From Prorocentrum cordatum (lineage: Eukaryota; Sar; Dinophyceae; Prorocentrales; Prorocentraceae), in the NCBI GenBank assembly GCA_963575745.1, contig CAUYUJ010014616.1, positions 462,097-526,096 of the forward strand: a stretch of 64,000 nucleotides of DNA, given 5' to 3'. Of the stretch, positions 43,031-54,329 are shown in pieces. The translations under genes were made by a program, and so were the position numbers. How positions within the stretch are numbered: the first letter of the stretch is position 1; each line of letters starts with the position of its first letter. A model generated the notes under the pieces. It saw nothing but the letters and a program-made list of their open reading frames with translations, was not told the DNA's origin and ran no database searches.

Positions 43031-44308
43031 TACGAGCGCCTCGAAAAGAAGCAAACATGGATGATAGAGACTGTTGCTGAGAAGGGCGATATTGAATCAG
43101 AGGCGATTCGTGCAGGGAAGAAGGTTCACTGCTTCAACATTTTGGAACTATCTTCCGTGAAACACGAGGAACTTCCCCCAGAACTACGTGCGTTCAAGGG
43201 CCGGGTGGTGGTTCAGGGCAATACTGGCAAAGACGAAACTGGCTTGGCCGCCATCTTCGCCGACGCGGCATCCAGTGCGTCGCATATTGAAGCTTCCAAG
43301 CTGTGTGACGCCACCGCGTTATTGCCAACTTATGGAGGCGAGCAGAGTGATGCGCCTGGCGCATACACGCAAGCCTTGATATACGGAGACGGACGAATCG
43401 ACCCAGTCGATACTTGGATTACTCTACCTAAGTGGCGTCAACCTGCATCCTGGTCTAAATGCAGGAACCCCGTGTGCCGACTACGATTGGCACTATGCGG
43501 ACACCCTCTCGCAGGTGTGTTCTGGGAACGAAAATGTCGCACGTGTCTGGGAAGCGTTGGATTTGAGCCTATCCCAGGCTGGGAATGTGCGTGGAGACAC
43601 ATCAAACTGGGATTGATACTTTCAGTATACGTGGACGACTTCAAACTTGCAGGGGCAGCCGCCACTTTACATGCCGGCTGGGATCTGATCCGCAGAAGCG
43701 ACATTGATTTAGATCCGCCTACTCCGTACTCTCAATACTGTGGCTGTGGACAACACGCTTACGACGTTCTCCAGAACGTCTTCGACAAGAGAATGTCTAC
43801 CATTCGACCTATGTTGCCTACCCGCAGTGACACATATTATCATACAGCGAAACAAGTTCGTGGAGTACGACATGATATGCTTGGCTTTACCGATCAATGT
43901 ATGGAACGCTACCTGGAGTGCGCCTCCAAGCGTACCCAAGGGCCAGGCTCACGTCGTAAACGGTCTGACTCCCCGAGGGCTTCGCGATCCACATCGCCTA
44001 GCTCCTCCGGGTCGGTCGTGAGACCCACTAGCGCGCTCAACGCACGGTCACGATCATCCAGTCCAGAATGGTCTGTCGACAGACCTACTACTGCGTCGCA
44101 ATCCACGACAGTCACGTACGATGACCTACCCGACGCAGAGACTCCTGGCATCGAGGACACATGTTTGACCGAGTCCGATTACTCCGACGAGGGTATCCTC
44201 GGCCAAGACGCGGCGAGTGTACTGATGAAGATTCTCTATCTGGCACGTTGTTGTGATTTCGATCTTTTGCGTCCAGTGTGCATGCTAGCCAGGGAGATTA
44301 CCACATGA
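43031..44308 (+). pseudogene. Copia reverse transcriptase
   Basis: Frame 2 carries the RT motifs in order: RVVVQGN, an acidic Asp in QSDAPGAYTQA, LPKWR, LALCGHPLAGVFWE and the catalytic YVDD at 43628-43639. A Ser/Arg-rich insertion (about 43930-44080) lies between the thumb-like part and the connection to RNase H. An in-frame TGA ends the frame at 44306-44308 (EITT*NTTCDKRLHRLICYI), a place where related proteins have Trp. The enzyme would copy the element RNA into DNA. Confidence 0.88.
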
Positions 44309-45190
44309 AATACCACGTGTGACAAACGCCTTCATCGGCTGATCTGCTACATCAAAACGACGCGTACCCATTGCCTACATGGATGGATTGGCGACGCTTC
44401 GGATAAGCTACCCATCATGCTCTTCACCGACGCCTCATTTGCTGACTGCGCTACCTCATCTAAGTCCACGGCTGGCGTCTTCGCGGCGCTAGTTGGACCC
44501 GACACGTTCTTCACTGTCAACGCCGTGTGCAAGAAACAGACGGTCGTTTCGCACTCATCCACAGAGTCCGAGATCGTTGCTCTTGACTCGGCGCTACGAC
44601 TGGAGGGACTATCACTGCTCTCATTCTGGGAGGCTGTGGTGGAGGTTGCCAGCACCTGCAAAGAGAAGACGACATGCCTGGGCTGCCTGGGACGCGCCGC
44701 TACGGCGATATGTCCGACTCTGGCCGCCAAAAAGGAGAGGCGCAAACCATCGCCTCGCAAGGCATCCCCATGCAAGGGATCTTCTCCTAGCCGTAGGCAG
44801 CTACCGCTGAAGACGGAGCTACCTACGCCTCCAAAGAGGCGCACGATATCCCACGAGGGTATTGTGCTACACGTGGGCCCAGAGCCGGCTCAGGAGAGCA
44901 GCTCTCCCAAAGTGCATCTCATCGCCCTAGAGGACAACCAGGCCTTGATCAATATTGCCCAAAAGGGACGTACACCAGCACCTCGTCATCTTCATCGTAC
45001 TCATCGTACTAACTTTGATTGGATATGCGAGACATGCCAATTCGAACATATTGAGCTAACTATGTTTGTACAGAAGAAGAAATTGCAGATATGATGACTA
45101 AACATTTCGAGCCGAAGAAAGCAGATCTCTGGAGGGATTTGTTGGAACTCTCGCTCATCTTCCCCGTTGCCCCTCTGCAGTGTGCTCCGA
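44309..45190 (+). pseudogene. Copia RNase H and Pol C-terminus
   Basis: The same frame resumes after the TGA: LFTDASFADC (first acidic residue), STAGVFAAL, then KKQTVVSHSSTESEIVAL with the catalytic Glu and the downstream Asp. A Lys/Ser/Pro-rich insertion (44700-44900) separates this from EDNQALINIAQKGRTPAPRHLHRTHR, the conserved end of copia Pol. The frame shifts by one base at about 45070 to read EEEIADMMTKHF, the terminal IAD-x-TK motif. This fixes the end of Pol at about 45190. Confidence 0.85.
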
Positions 45191-45639
45191 AGAATCCTTG
45201 GGGGCCGTTGCGAGGGCCCAGGAGGCCCGATGTTTTACCTCATATCGCAGAGCCTCCGAAACTGGATGGATGTCAGCACCCGTGCGAGATATTACTTACT
45301 GGCAAAGAAAAATGGGGGGAGACAGGGGCAGCATGCGGGGAACTTTGCGTGGGGCAATCCGACCGCGAGGGACTACATGCATGTTCATACCGTATCGGTG
45401 TTCCCGCTGCGGCCGGCGATTCTCGCCAACCCCGCGCAAGGGCTCGCTCATCACATGGTAGACGCTCTCGTCATCCCCCGTCGTCATCTCACAGCACAGA
45501 CAGGTCTAGGACACTTCTGATACGACCCCGCCGCAGCTGTTTTACCACTCGAGCGACGACGCTAACCAGCATCTTGCTCGCTGTGCGCGAGACTCACTCA
45601 CGAGAGATCGGTTATGCCCCCGATCCCCCCGTTCCAGAG

Positions 45640-46527
45640 ATGGATCAGGCTTCGCCTCTGCACCTCGCGGGCTGGGCCGTCGGCTTCGACGACAGCTACG
45701 ACCCGGAGGCCAACGACGACGATCGCGTGGGATTCACGTTCCACGGTCAGACGGGCCGCCCTCATGGAGACGACGATGGTTTCATCTACGTGCACCACCT
45801 GCGCCTGGACCACAGCGCAGAGCACGATCTCTGCGCGCCGGACGACTCCGCCCTTGTCGAGGTCACCCGTGCCGCGTCCATGGACGTGACGGGTCGCATC
45901 GGCAACGCTACGGGCAGGGTCGGCGGCAACGCTCACTACGACCACAGTGCAACCGCGGCCACACCGTGGATGTCGCTCATGAAGGCCATGCGCATGATCT
46001 CCAGCCTCTTCGCGCGCAACGCATCGGTCCAGGAAAACATCCGTGGTCTACATGATCACTTGAATGCTACGATCCCTGGGTCAGGCCGCAAGTGTCCCCC
46101 AATGGAGCTTGCGATGCGAGTGTTGACAGCGGAATGGATGATGATACGCAACGACTGGTCGAAAGTGGGCAGTGCATTGCTGGGGCAATATTCCCTGGAC
46201 ACAGTCCAGGATACGGAACAGCTGCACAAGGAAGGCCTTTACCTGCCTCCCGACATTTACGGCGACGGTTTGTCCACCCCAAGCTATGCTCCGAATCTTG
46301 ATCTGCAAGGGCCAAACTTCCAGTGCGCCCACCTGGTCTGGCCAGGACATCCGACACGGCGGGACACGTCGGCCACATCATCGAGGACCGTCTTGCCACC
46401 GAAATGCGGGCATCTCCGATCTCCGCCAAACCAGACGCTTTCGCCGCAAGCTCAGCACGTGGCAGACCACACGCGGAGGGTTTGGAGGAATCGGCTCGAG
46501 CCCCAAGACGGTGGCAACACCATCTGA
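45640..46527 (+). pseudogene. Cargo ORF 1 of the LTR element, unknown
   Basis: ATG 45640 starts a frame of about 295 codons, 450 bp after the end of Pol. The first 240 residues are globular, acidic, with many His, Asp and Gly and a C-terminal helical part; after about 46330 the frame becomes Arg/Pro-rich and is probably wrong. No known domain is recognised, and there is no signal peptide or membrane segment, so an envelope role is not supported. It lies on the same strand as gag-pol and inside the LTRs. Confidence 0.5.
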
Positions 46528-47070
46528 CCACCCTGACGGCTGGAATACCCTCCCAGAGTATGGCGAACAGCATTGGCAGCCATATGAGGAGGGATCTGTG
46601 CTCCCAGGAGAAGAGCCTATCGTGGAATACCCTGGTATCACTCCAGGATCAGCCATGGACCCGCTCGAGTTGGCACAGGCCGTCAGAAAGCGGATGGCTT
46701 GGCATGCTACAGGAGGACTTGGGCATGCTCCTCCACCATGCCTTCGGTCTTTCGGGACACGCGTACAAATGGACAAATTTGCACACAGACTCTACGTGGA
46801 TCATGCACAAGAAAGGCTCCAAAGCCAACCCGCACAAGAAGTATCCAGGGCACGGCATCGACGAGTTCAACAGCCCACAGCAGCGAGATGCACTTGCCAA
46901 GGCATCCAACGTTGGTCTTGTGCCGCTCTTCATGCCGTGCCTCAATGCAGCAGGAGTACATGGGCGGCGCCACCCTCGAGCATCTATCAATCTTCATCCG
47001 CGACGACATCGTGATGTGGGCGTTCTCGCACGGGAGTTACAAATAATTCTTCAAACAGAACGACACTCCG
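46323..47070 (+). pseudogene. Cargo, second segment, frames broken
   Basis: The coding signal jumps among three frames: an acidic helix (about 46530-46690, frame 2), then a His/Lys/Asn-rich part (about 46700-46950, frame 3), then a hydrophobic strand-helix to an in-frame TAA at 47044-47046 (frame 1). Each piece looks natural by composition. It is interpreted as one ORF with at least three indels and one stop. Confidence 0.4.
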
Positions 47071-47071
47071 A

Positions 47072-47653
47072 TTGGCCAGGATTGTATTTTTATTGCCAGA
47101 GGCTGGTGGCGACACCCGCTGCGATATGGCAAAGCTCCGTGATCAGTCCGCCAGGGCACGGGACAACCGTATCGCAGCTATCCTACGATCGCAATACGAG
47201 ACCACGCCTGAGCAGCGCAGCATGATCCTCATGATCCGCAACGCCAGAGCTCTGTTCTTGATGAACGGCAATCATTCGATGGAGGAGTGGCGTAAGCTGA
47301 ACGAGGTCATATGGGAATATTGGGCCAACGACTTCCCTGCATACGTGAAACAGCGGCACTACAGCAGGGGTCTCAATGCCGTCGTGGTCTGGAGTGCAAG
47401 CGACATTGCTTGCGCCAGTCATGGTCAGCACTGGTTGGATACACAACGCCACCAGGATCGTGCACCCACGAACGTACGTGAGCTCATCAAGATGGAGTGT
47501 CAGGACGGCGTCCCGAAGCTTATGCCGCTGCACGTAAAGGTGGACGTATCACGTCTCATCGACGTGCTGCAATACTTCTGTTGTCCCACCGTCATGGGGC
47601 CTGGCAAAGCCGCGCACTGGGGCGTACATCCTACCTTTGACCCCCCACACTAG
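47072..47653 (+). pseudogene. Cargo, third segment, helical
   Basis: About 190 codons in frame 2, mostly helix-forming with Arg, Glu, Gln and Met, then a Cys and His-containing end. It would fit a structural or nucleic-acid-binding domain. It ends at a TAG; frame 3 continues from 47637. Confidence 0.45.
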
Positions 47654-48813
47654 CGACTTGACCAAAGCTATGCAATGTCGTGGTATTGTAGTACTTCCTT
47701 CCGACCACTGGATCGAGTCGTACGACAGGGCCACGCCCACGGCCTGGCATGCAAAGCAGAACAACCACAATCTGGTATTGATGACGACTCAGTTTTGTGA
47801 TGCGGTATGCTATCGCAATTTCTGTGCGTTGATCCAGTCATTACCATCACAGCCGTATCCATTTCGACTTCCACTCCTGACAGCCGTCACAGAATCGCAA
47901 GCCTTTACACAGGCTAAGGAGATCATGGATGCTCTTCACTTCCGCGCGAACATGACTACTGGGTGGAAGAGGCATCTCAGCCTTACGACGCTGATGAACC
48001 AGACTGCAGGGGAAATCGCTCATTGTGCTTGGATGGCTTCCTGCGCCAGTGGCATGCTACCGCAATCCATGCCGCTGGCAACAAGCGATCCATATATTCC
48101 TATCCCTGGAATCACAAACGAGCCACCACCAGCGAACCCAGCGCAATCCAGTCAAAATGATGATCCAGATTGTGGGGCATACGAGGAGCTGTACCACCAG
48201 CTTCTCGTCCTGATCGAGGACTACCTGGGCGTGTGGGCATCCTACGACTCGAGCGAGAAAAAGGAGCTCCTTCACCCTACAGTAGTGAAAGAAGCGAAGG
48301 ATGCGCATGCTCTCACATGGTTGTATACGAGCAGTTATTGATCCAGATCAATGATATTGCTGGGGCCAGCGTTGCGCAAATAATTCACGTATCATTGCAG
48401 AGCGCAGTGTGCTGACCTCTCATCGTGTCGGTCCTCGCATTGACAACGCAGATACCATTATAGCATGCAAAGGTTTCTATACCCAGAGCGCCTTGGATCG
48501 CATCGCCTTGGGGCTCCCGGCTGAAGTGCCGCAGCCGGCCGCCAGGCCCGCTGCAGCGCCACCCGCTGCAGGAATTGCGACATCTGCGGCACAACCGCTC
48601 AGCGAGGACAGACAGCCCCTGCCGCCAGGCCCGCCCCCGACCGCCACGCCAGCTGCGCCCGCAGACATGGGTTCGCATGTTGCCTCGGACGGGGGCGCCA
48701 ACATGGCTGCAGAGCTGGATATAACTCCTGCTGACAGTGCGCCTACGCCTGGTCAGCAATTGGAAACTATGCATATTATCGCGGCAGGACTGCTGCGAGC
48801 GATCTTACCATGA
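47637..48813 (+). pseudogene. Cargo, fourth segment and Pro/Ala linker
   Basis: Frame 3 from 47637 to 48341 encodes about 230 residues, beta-alpha-like at first (CRGIVVLPSDHWI), then helical. Frame 1 (48409-48813) continues with a Pro/Ala/Gln-rich linker of about 90 residues. No family is recognised. Confidence 0.45.
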
Positions 48814-49590
48814 GGACACAAGCCAGATACCTACATTCAACAATGCATACACTCCTCGTGAGTACAAGTTCCAGGCTGGTCTTACGGACGATCATCCATA
48901 CGCGCCGCTTCCGTTGAGGGGCACATCCGCGCACAATGGCATGGACTGCATTATGAACGACGACTGGGCATCTCAATCGGCTTGCGACGACTGCGTGATT
49001 ACCCACGCGCCCGACATTGCCCAATCCGGCTGTTTCCCACAATGGAAGTGGATGTCACTTCCGCCATGCGACCAGATCCGTTACGGACCCGACTTGCTTG
49101 CGCAAGAGTGGCTTGGCGATCCTACGTTTTTGAGCAAGGATATCACGACCATGCTCCGCCATGCGAACCACAAAAAACCTTTCCATATTGACAAACTTAC
49201 TGACCGACGGGTCAACAGATGGTCGATGAAGGCACAGCAGTCCTGGGCGATTCCCAGTCGTTGGAAATATTTCCAGGAAGTGTTTCAATGGGAATTCGCT
49301 CAGCGCCGTGGTCAATCCAGCGGACCATCCACTGAGGCGGCCGTGGCCCACTTCCATAAAGACGGCGAACCAGCAGGATGCGAGTGCTGGACTGATTACT
49401 ACCCGATCTTCATCCTTCGCGCGTTCCAGAAACACATTGGCCCGGAGAAAAACCGGATCGAGGTATATGCCAAACCAGTTCCTGCCGAGAGCGACCCCCG
49501 CTGCTTCGATCGGAGCAGCGTCATTGCTATCCGTTGCGTTGGAGGACGCAGTTCAGTCAATCCACTCTCCAGGCCATGGAATATGGGCTG
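48737..49590 (+). pseudogene. Cargo, fifth segment, upstream of KptA-like part
   Basis: Frame 2 encodes about 270 residues rich in Trp, Tyr, His and Cys. The Cys/His residues are irregular: CDDC followed by H-A-P-D, and later C-E-C. It leads without a break into the KptA-like start (LHWTDVKYLHHGTTPG). Confidence 0.5.
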
Positions 49591-49975
49591 GGAGAGCTTA
49601 CACTGGACGGACGTCAAATACCTCCACCACGGCACGACACCTGGATAAGCATCCTCAAGACAGGGATCATTCCTGGCTACGTCGATCAGTCTCAGAAAGA
49701 CAGACGGCAAAAAAGATCACATCGTTCGGAGGCATTGTATAGTTCAAGCACCTACGTGCATATCGCCAAACCGAATCCTCACACCTCTGTTCAACCGTAC
49801 AAGTTCAAGCACTACAAGAACGAGGTGGAGCTCGTGATCGACATGAAATTTGCCACGAAATCTGGTTGCAGATTTTAGCTTGGCGCACAGGGCGCTATCA
49901 TGACTGAGGACGTGGTTCCAGCCGCTGCAGTCCTTGCCGTTCGCCGTATCACAGGGCACCGTGAAGCAGGCAAGC
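49590..49975 (+). pseudogene. KptA/Tpt1-like ADP-ribosyltransferase-fold segment
   Basis: Frame 2 ends with VKYLHHGTTPG; frame 1 continues with WISILKTGIIPGY, a Lys/Arg-rich loop, then STYVHIAKPN, a gap, VELVIDMKFA, and after an in-frame TAG (49876-49878) GAIMTEDVVPAAAVLAVRRI. The order (H-G-T strand, helix plus TGI-x-P-G turn, H-I-A strand, acidic strand, GxI-T-x-D-V-V-P end) is that of the KptA/Tpt1 family. That family removes the splice-junction 2'-phosphate from tRNA using NAD+ and has an ADP-ribosyltransferase fold. The usual second Arg and His could not be confirmed because of the frameshift. It could be a degenerate relative without activity. Confidence 0.5.
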
Positions 49976-49979
49976 AGTT

Positions 49980-50456
49980 GTGGCCAGAGAAGGGCCCCAG
50001 CTGGGACTATCCGCCGCTGGCTCAGAGACCATCAAACGTCAATATCAAATGGTACAAGAGTTCGAGGCGGATACGATCGCCGACCCTCCTGGGATCGCCC
50101 AGACACTACAGAGTGCAGCCCCAACTGCGAAGGTCTACGCCACGGCTCCACAGCCGCGGACACAGTCTGCCTCAGCATCATCGGCACAGCAACCTATCGC
50201 CCCTTCGCTGGGGGCGACCCCTGCTGGCCATACTGCTGACGCCGACGCCTTAGATGAGGCCATCGTCCGTGAGATGGTCAGCAGTTGTGTGCACAACACA
50301 CAGGATAAGAACTGGTTGGTTCCAATGTCACGATGCAGAGAGGCTCTTAGACCCATCACAGCAAATCTTACACAGAAAGATTGGGATCGATGGCATATCT
50401 TCAATGACGTCCGCATGGGGGACTTCACTATCGTCAAAAAAATGGGGATCAAATAA
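49980..50456 (+). pseudogene. Cargo linker between KptA-like part and last ORF
   Basis: Frame 3 encodes a Gln/Ala/Pro-rich linker and a Trp/Asp helix. The switch to the frame of the next ORF is at an A7 run (50440-50446), a typical slippage site. Joining there gives a continuous protein. Confidence 0.5.
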
Positions 50457-53343
50457 TTGCTACCACTATGACAATCACTACCCCAAGGGCGACTACAACA
50501 CGAGAGTTCGTATGCACAGGGGCCATATATACGGACCAGTCATACATTTCGGAGTCTTCGAGAAGTTCTTTTCCGTACAAATACCTATCCTCAACTACGG
50601 CCTACGATGGGTAAACATATGGTATTGCGACAATAACCTGCCCCTCAAGGGCAATGTCTTCGCTTTGCCAGTACGCGCTGACATCGACCCTGTCCACTTG
50701 AATGTGGCGATCGAGGGCCCGTCTTCGTGCAGCGATCAGATCGCAGAATTCGCCAGTACAGGTGCTCTGCCGTATCTTGGACTCCCGACCATCTACAAGC
50801 CGCGTATCCCACGTACGCCGACCAGACGCCCCGCCCCTCGGAGACCTGATCCCGACCAGGAGCTGGTGGCGACGCCCGCCGACGATCCTATGGCGGGCGA
50901 TGAGGGAACGCCACACGAAGCGGGTCAATCTACCGACGCTCCAGTCACTGTCATCATTGACACTTCTACTATAACACTAACAGACGATGAGAAGGCAGCC
51001 AATGATGCCATGAGGGCAGAAATGACGGCGGAGATTCATGCTGACGTGGATGGTGGATCTCCCATCCTCGATAACATCATCGATCCGCCAGATCATTTTC
51101 TCAACCACCCCGACTACGACCCAGACGATCATACTAAGTGGGTTCTTTCCTCTTACGACCACCGAGTGTATTACTGGACATATGCACCACTGGTGGACTC
51201 ACCGATGATCCAGGTTAAACTATTTATTGAGTTACACGCTGGCAGGACCAGCCTTGTAGTGGACAAGATAGGGTCATACTTGCGATGCGAGTTCCGATTC
51301 GGGACCAACACAGAGGCATACCATATGGACTACGACTGCACTCATACATGGGCACGTGATTTGCCAATATGCAGCGCAGGTCATTTCTTCAAGAAGATGG
51401 TGCGTTTCCTCGGCCCTGAAGTTATTCAGGAATCAACTACAGGTATCTTCCAATGGATTTCCAAAATGTACCAATCTATCTTGTTGGATGGTATCAAGGG
51501 GCTAGATCAATTCACCAACGTTCCCATCAACAAGAACCATCCTGCTCTTACTGCGTTGCGAGCACTCTTCACAGAGTGCAAAAAGACACATGGAGACCCA
51601 GGCTTCCCCGCATGGGAGGAGCCGGCGGCGACGCCTGCCGCGCCTGACCAGGACGGCCCAGGCGCCAAGCAGGATATTGCCCAGGACCCAGGTAGTGTCG
51701 CTTCAGCAGCCCCAGATCAAGAGACAGCGGTGCAGGTCCTGGCCGACATGCAGAACATCGACCGCGAGGTGGGCGACAACGAGACCACCCTGCAGGCAGA
51801 GGCCACTCGCATTCGTGCGGACATGGCCGCATCCTACGATCAGACGGACTCCATGGACATCGACACTTCCGGGTACGCAGGACTACCGGGAGAAAGACTA
51901 TCGCTGACCGAGATCGAGGGGATCGGACGATCGATCGCTTCTCGTGCCACCGCTGAGCCCAATCGTGAGACTATGAACCAGCTTGGTCAGTCCCTCGCGT
52001 CAGCAGCTGTTGCCGACACTCGCTGGAGCTCTCTCAGAGACCTCGCCACGTCTGGGGCCCCCGAAGAACTCCGGCAAGATATCCCGCGATGTCGGAATTG
52101 CGGTCGCCTCCTATCTATGGGGATTGTCACCAATGATGGGGCACTTTGCGACACCTGTTGGCAGCGCAGTGTCTCTGTAGGCGCCACAGGCAAAGGTGGG
52201 GCCGAGGCGAGCGACTTGGCGTACCTCCAGCAGCTCAACAATTGGATCAGGACCAACCTCTCCGAGAACGACGTCAGGCGCTACATGACAGATGGAGCGC
52301 GTGTCTACATGACGGGCAAACGGTCCAAGCACGGACACGAAAAGGATATCTTGAGGAAATTAGCGAAGAAGGCGGGAGAGAGGTACCAGAAGTGGCTCGA
52401 TTCAGGTTCCCCTCCTGCGAATGGGTGCAGGATGATGGGCGAACCTGACGATGGCCGTCCTCTGTACCACCCTTACCGCACTGTCGCCCAACGCTGCCTC
52501 AACGACCCACGGTTCCACCGCCAGATGACTGCCGCCCGTGTGGAAACTGGCAAGAATGCTTGGACCATCGAGGACATGCGCGATGCCTGCGACATCCATG
52601 CTCGCAGTGTTGCGCTTGGCCACCCTGGTCGCAGGAACTGGTGGTTGAACGAGGGTAGGATGGACAGAGGCACCAGGCAAGAACGTGGTCTCATCACAAT
52701 TGCTCTGCCCCGCGGGGACGGCACTTGTGGAAAGGTCGCGCAGCGTCAGCTTGCCAAACTTGCTTCTGTCGAACCTGCCATGGGATCTGCCGATGCAAGG
52801 GGGGCGAGTTCAGGGGTTAGAACCGATCCTAATGAACCCCCCGCACCCTCCTCTCACACGCATGGAGCCATGGCGCCGCAGCAGCCACGGCATCCGCCGC
52901 CGCCGCCTCGCGCTGCCCATGGCGACGCTGCTGGAAGCCGCGCCTCTGGCGCGCAGGCAGGGGCGCCCGCTGGGCCGAGCGGCGCGGCCGCTGCGCCACA
53001 GCAGAGCGGCGGGCGATCGGCCCACACCAGCGACAGCAGTCGCAGGCCGACGACGCCCCCGCGTGCCAAGCGGGCGCGTGCGACAGAGGACTACGCAACG
53101 TGGCGGCGCCACAACCTTGAGGACGGCCGGCGCGGCCCAAGGTGTTGGGGCTATTGCGCCAACTGCTGGATTTACATCGCGGAGAACAATGGCGAGTTCG
53201 TATGCGTCCGCGACTTGCAGTGCAACGATCGGTTCCGCAATTGGACCCCAAGTACAGCTTGGGCGACATATGCGACGAGCTTCGTCGGGGCCGATGGCCA
53301 CAGGGTGTGGGGCCACAGGTTCTACATGACAGGCACTTCCTAG
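50447..53343 (+). CDS. Terminal cargo ORF, about 965 codons, unknown
   Basis: An uninterrupted frame to the TAG at 53341-53343; in-frame starts exist from 50254, but the frame is only convincing from about 50447. In order: an aromatic beta-rich domain (50450-50780), a Pro-rich linker, an acidic helix, a second beta-rich domain (51120-51420), a Pro/Ala/Asp linker, a helical region, a zinc-ribbon-like site (CRNCG and CDTCW, about 52088-52172), a Lys/Arg-rich helical domain, a Pro/Ala/Ser-rich linker (52790-53080), and a terminal domain with CANCW and CVRDLQC. I do not recognise the protein. It is the longest intact frame in the window, although the rest of the element is broken every 300-600 bp. 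Confidence 0.65.
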
Positions 53344-54117
53344 TTTTGTTGGCCGCGAGGCCCACTGCTCGGTTGGCTTGAACTTCATCTTTACAAAAGT
53401 TCGCCTTGAGCAGTGAATACTTATATAATATTTGGCCACTTCGCTATACAAGAAAAGTGGCCACTCATACACACCTTGCGAAGCCCAAGGCAGACTCCTA
53501 AGGAGCATCGCCGAGGGGAGTAACAGATTGCAGAATTTATGTATGCCGCTTTCGTGTTCAGTAACGTGACTTTACGTCGGGCCCGACATTTGCTTTGATG
53601 ACCAGACGTGTTTCTTAACGCGATCGTGTTCCTCAACACGACTTGATCTCGCATTCTTTTGCTTGTTCTATACAGTATATTTGCGGATAATTTTGCGTTG
53701 AGAATTATCTGATGCCCAGCCTTAGTCCGAAAGCTGGTGGCAACGCCTGCCGCGTATAGACGCGGCAGCTTCTGATGTTGCTTTAATTTGGTCAGGTCCT
53801 CTTGCTCCGCCCGCCCGTGCCTCATTCTTCTCCGCCCTCGGGTGCCGAAGCGTTTTTTGGGGGGCGCACCGAGGGGGCGCCAAAGTGTGCTTGGCGAAGA
53901 AACAGGGGCCCTGGGTGTTCCTTCTTTACCGTGCTTGCCTGATCACGCCAGCTGCTGCGCTACGCTCCCCTTTTGCACACTGCTGTCGTGATCGGGTCGC
54001 AACTGAAGCGATACAGCTTGTGCGCTCAGCTGCCTTCCAGTGCTGAGGATTTGAGGAGTAAAAGGGTGACAGGTTATTTTCTCCTTGTCCCGGGCCCTGC
54101 CCTTGCGGGCGGGATTC
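53344..54117 (+). other. 3' untranslated part of the LTR element
   Basis: No coding signal on the plus strand. A GC-rich stem GCCC/GGGC lies at 54098-54110, just before the polypurine tract. Confidence 0.6.
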
Positions 54118-54128
54118 GGGACGGGGGG
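54118..54128 (+). other. Polypurine tract
   Basis: GGGACGGGGGG, with one pyrimidine, directly abuts the 3' LTR. This is the expected primer site for plus-strand DNA synthesis. Confidence 0.7.
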
Positions 54129-54324
54129 TGTGAATAGAACCCGTATAATACCCTCATATATACTCCTTATCTTCACTCTCCTGCGCCTGGCCCTTTGGGC
54201 TCAGGCATTGGATTAAATCGATCAGACCTTTGATCGTGCAGGAGGAAAAGGTATCCATCGTTCCCTCCTTTCCTCTACCAACGGATCAGGGTTTCTGTAC
54301 CTTTGTACGTCAACCCCATACACA
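54129..54324 (+). repeat. 3' LTR (196 bp)
   Basis: Same ends as the 5' LTR, preceded by a purine run and followed by GGGAG. Confidence 0.93.
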
Positions 54325-54329
54325 GGGAG
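54325..54329. repeat. Target-site duplication GGGAG, right
   Basis: Directly follows the 3' LTR. Confidence 0.85.

Larger units (their letters stand above)
36214..54324 (+). mobile_element. Complete 18.1-kb Ty1/copia LTR retrotransposon with 3' cargo
   Basis: Both LTRs (196 bp, starting TG and ending CA), a 5-bp target duplication GGGAG on both sides, and a polypurine tract before the 3' LTR define the exact ends. Domain order is gag, protease, integrase, reverse transcriptase, RNase H, which is copia. A further 8 kb of plus-strand coding sequence follows before the 3' LTR. The LTRs differ at about 10 of 196 positions, so the insertion is not recent. The genes carry many frameshifts and several in-frame stops, so this copy is dead. 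No clear tRNA-complementary primer-binding site is seen after the 5' LTR. It inserted in a pyrimidine/purine repeat, apparently within an intron of a minus-strand gene. Confidence 0.92.

Noticed and set aside
45191-47653. Envelope gene in the 3' part of the LTR element
   Set aside because: No signal peptide, membrane anchor or furin-type site was found in any frame.
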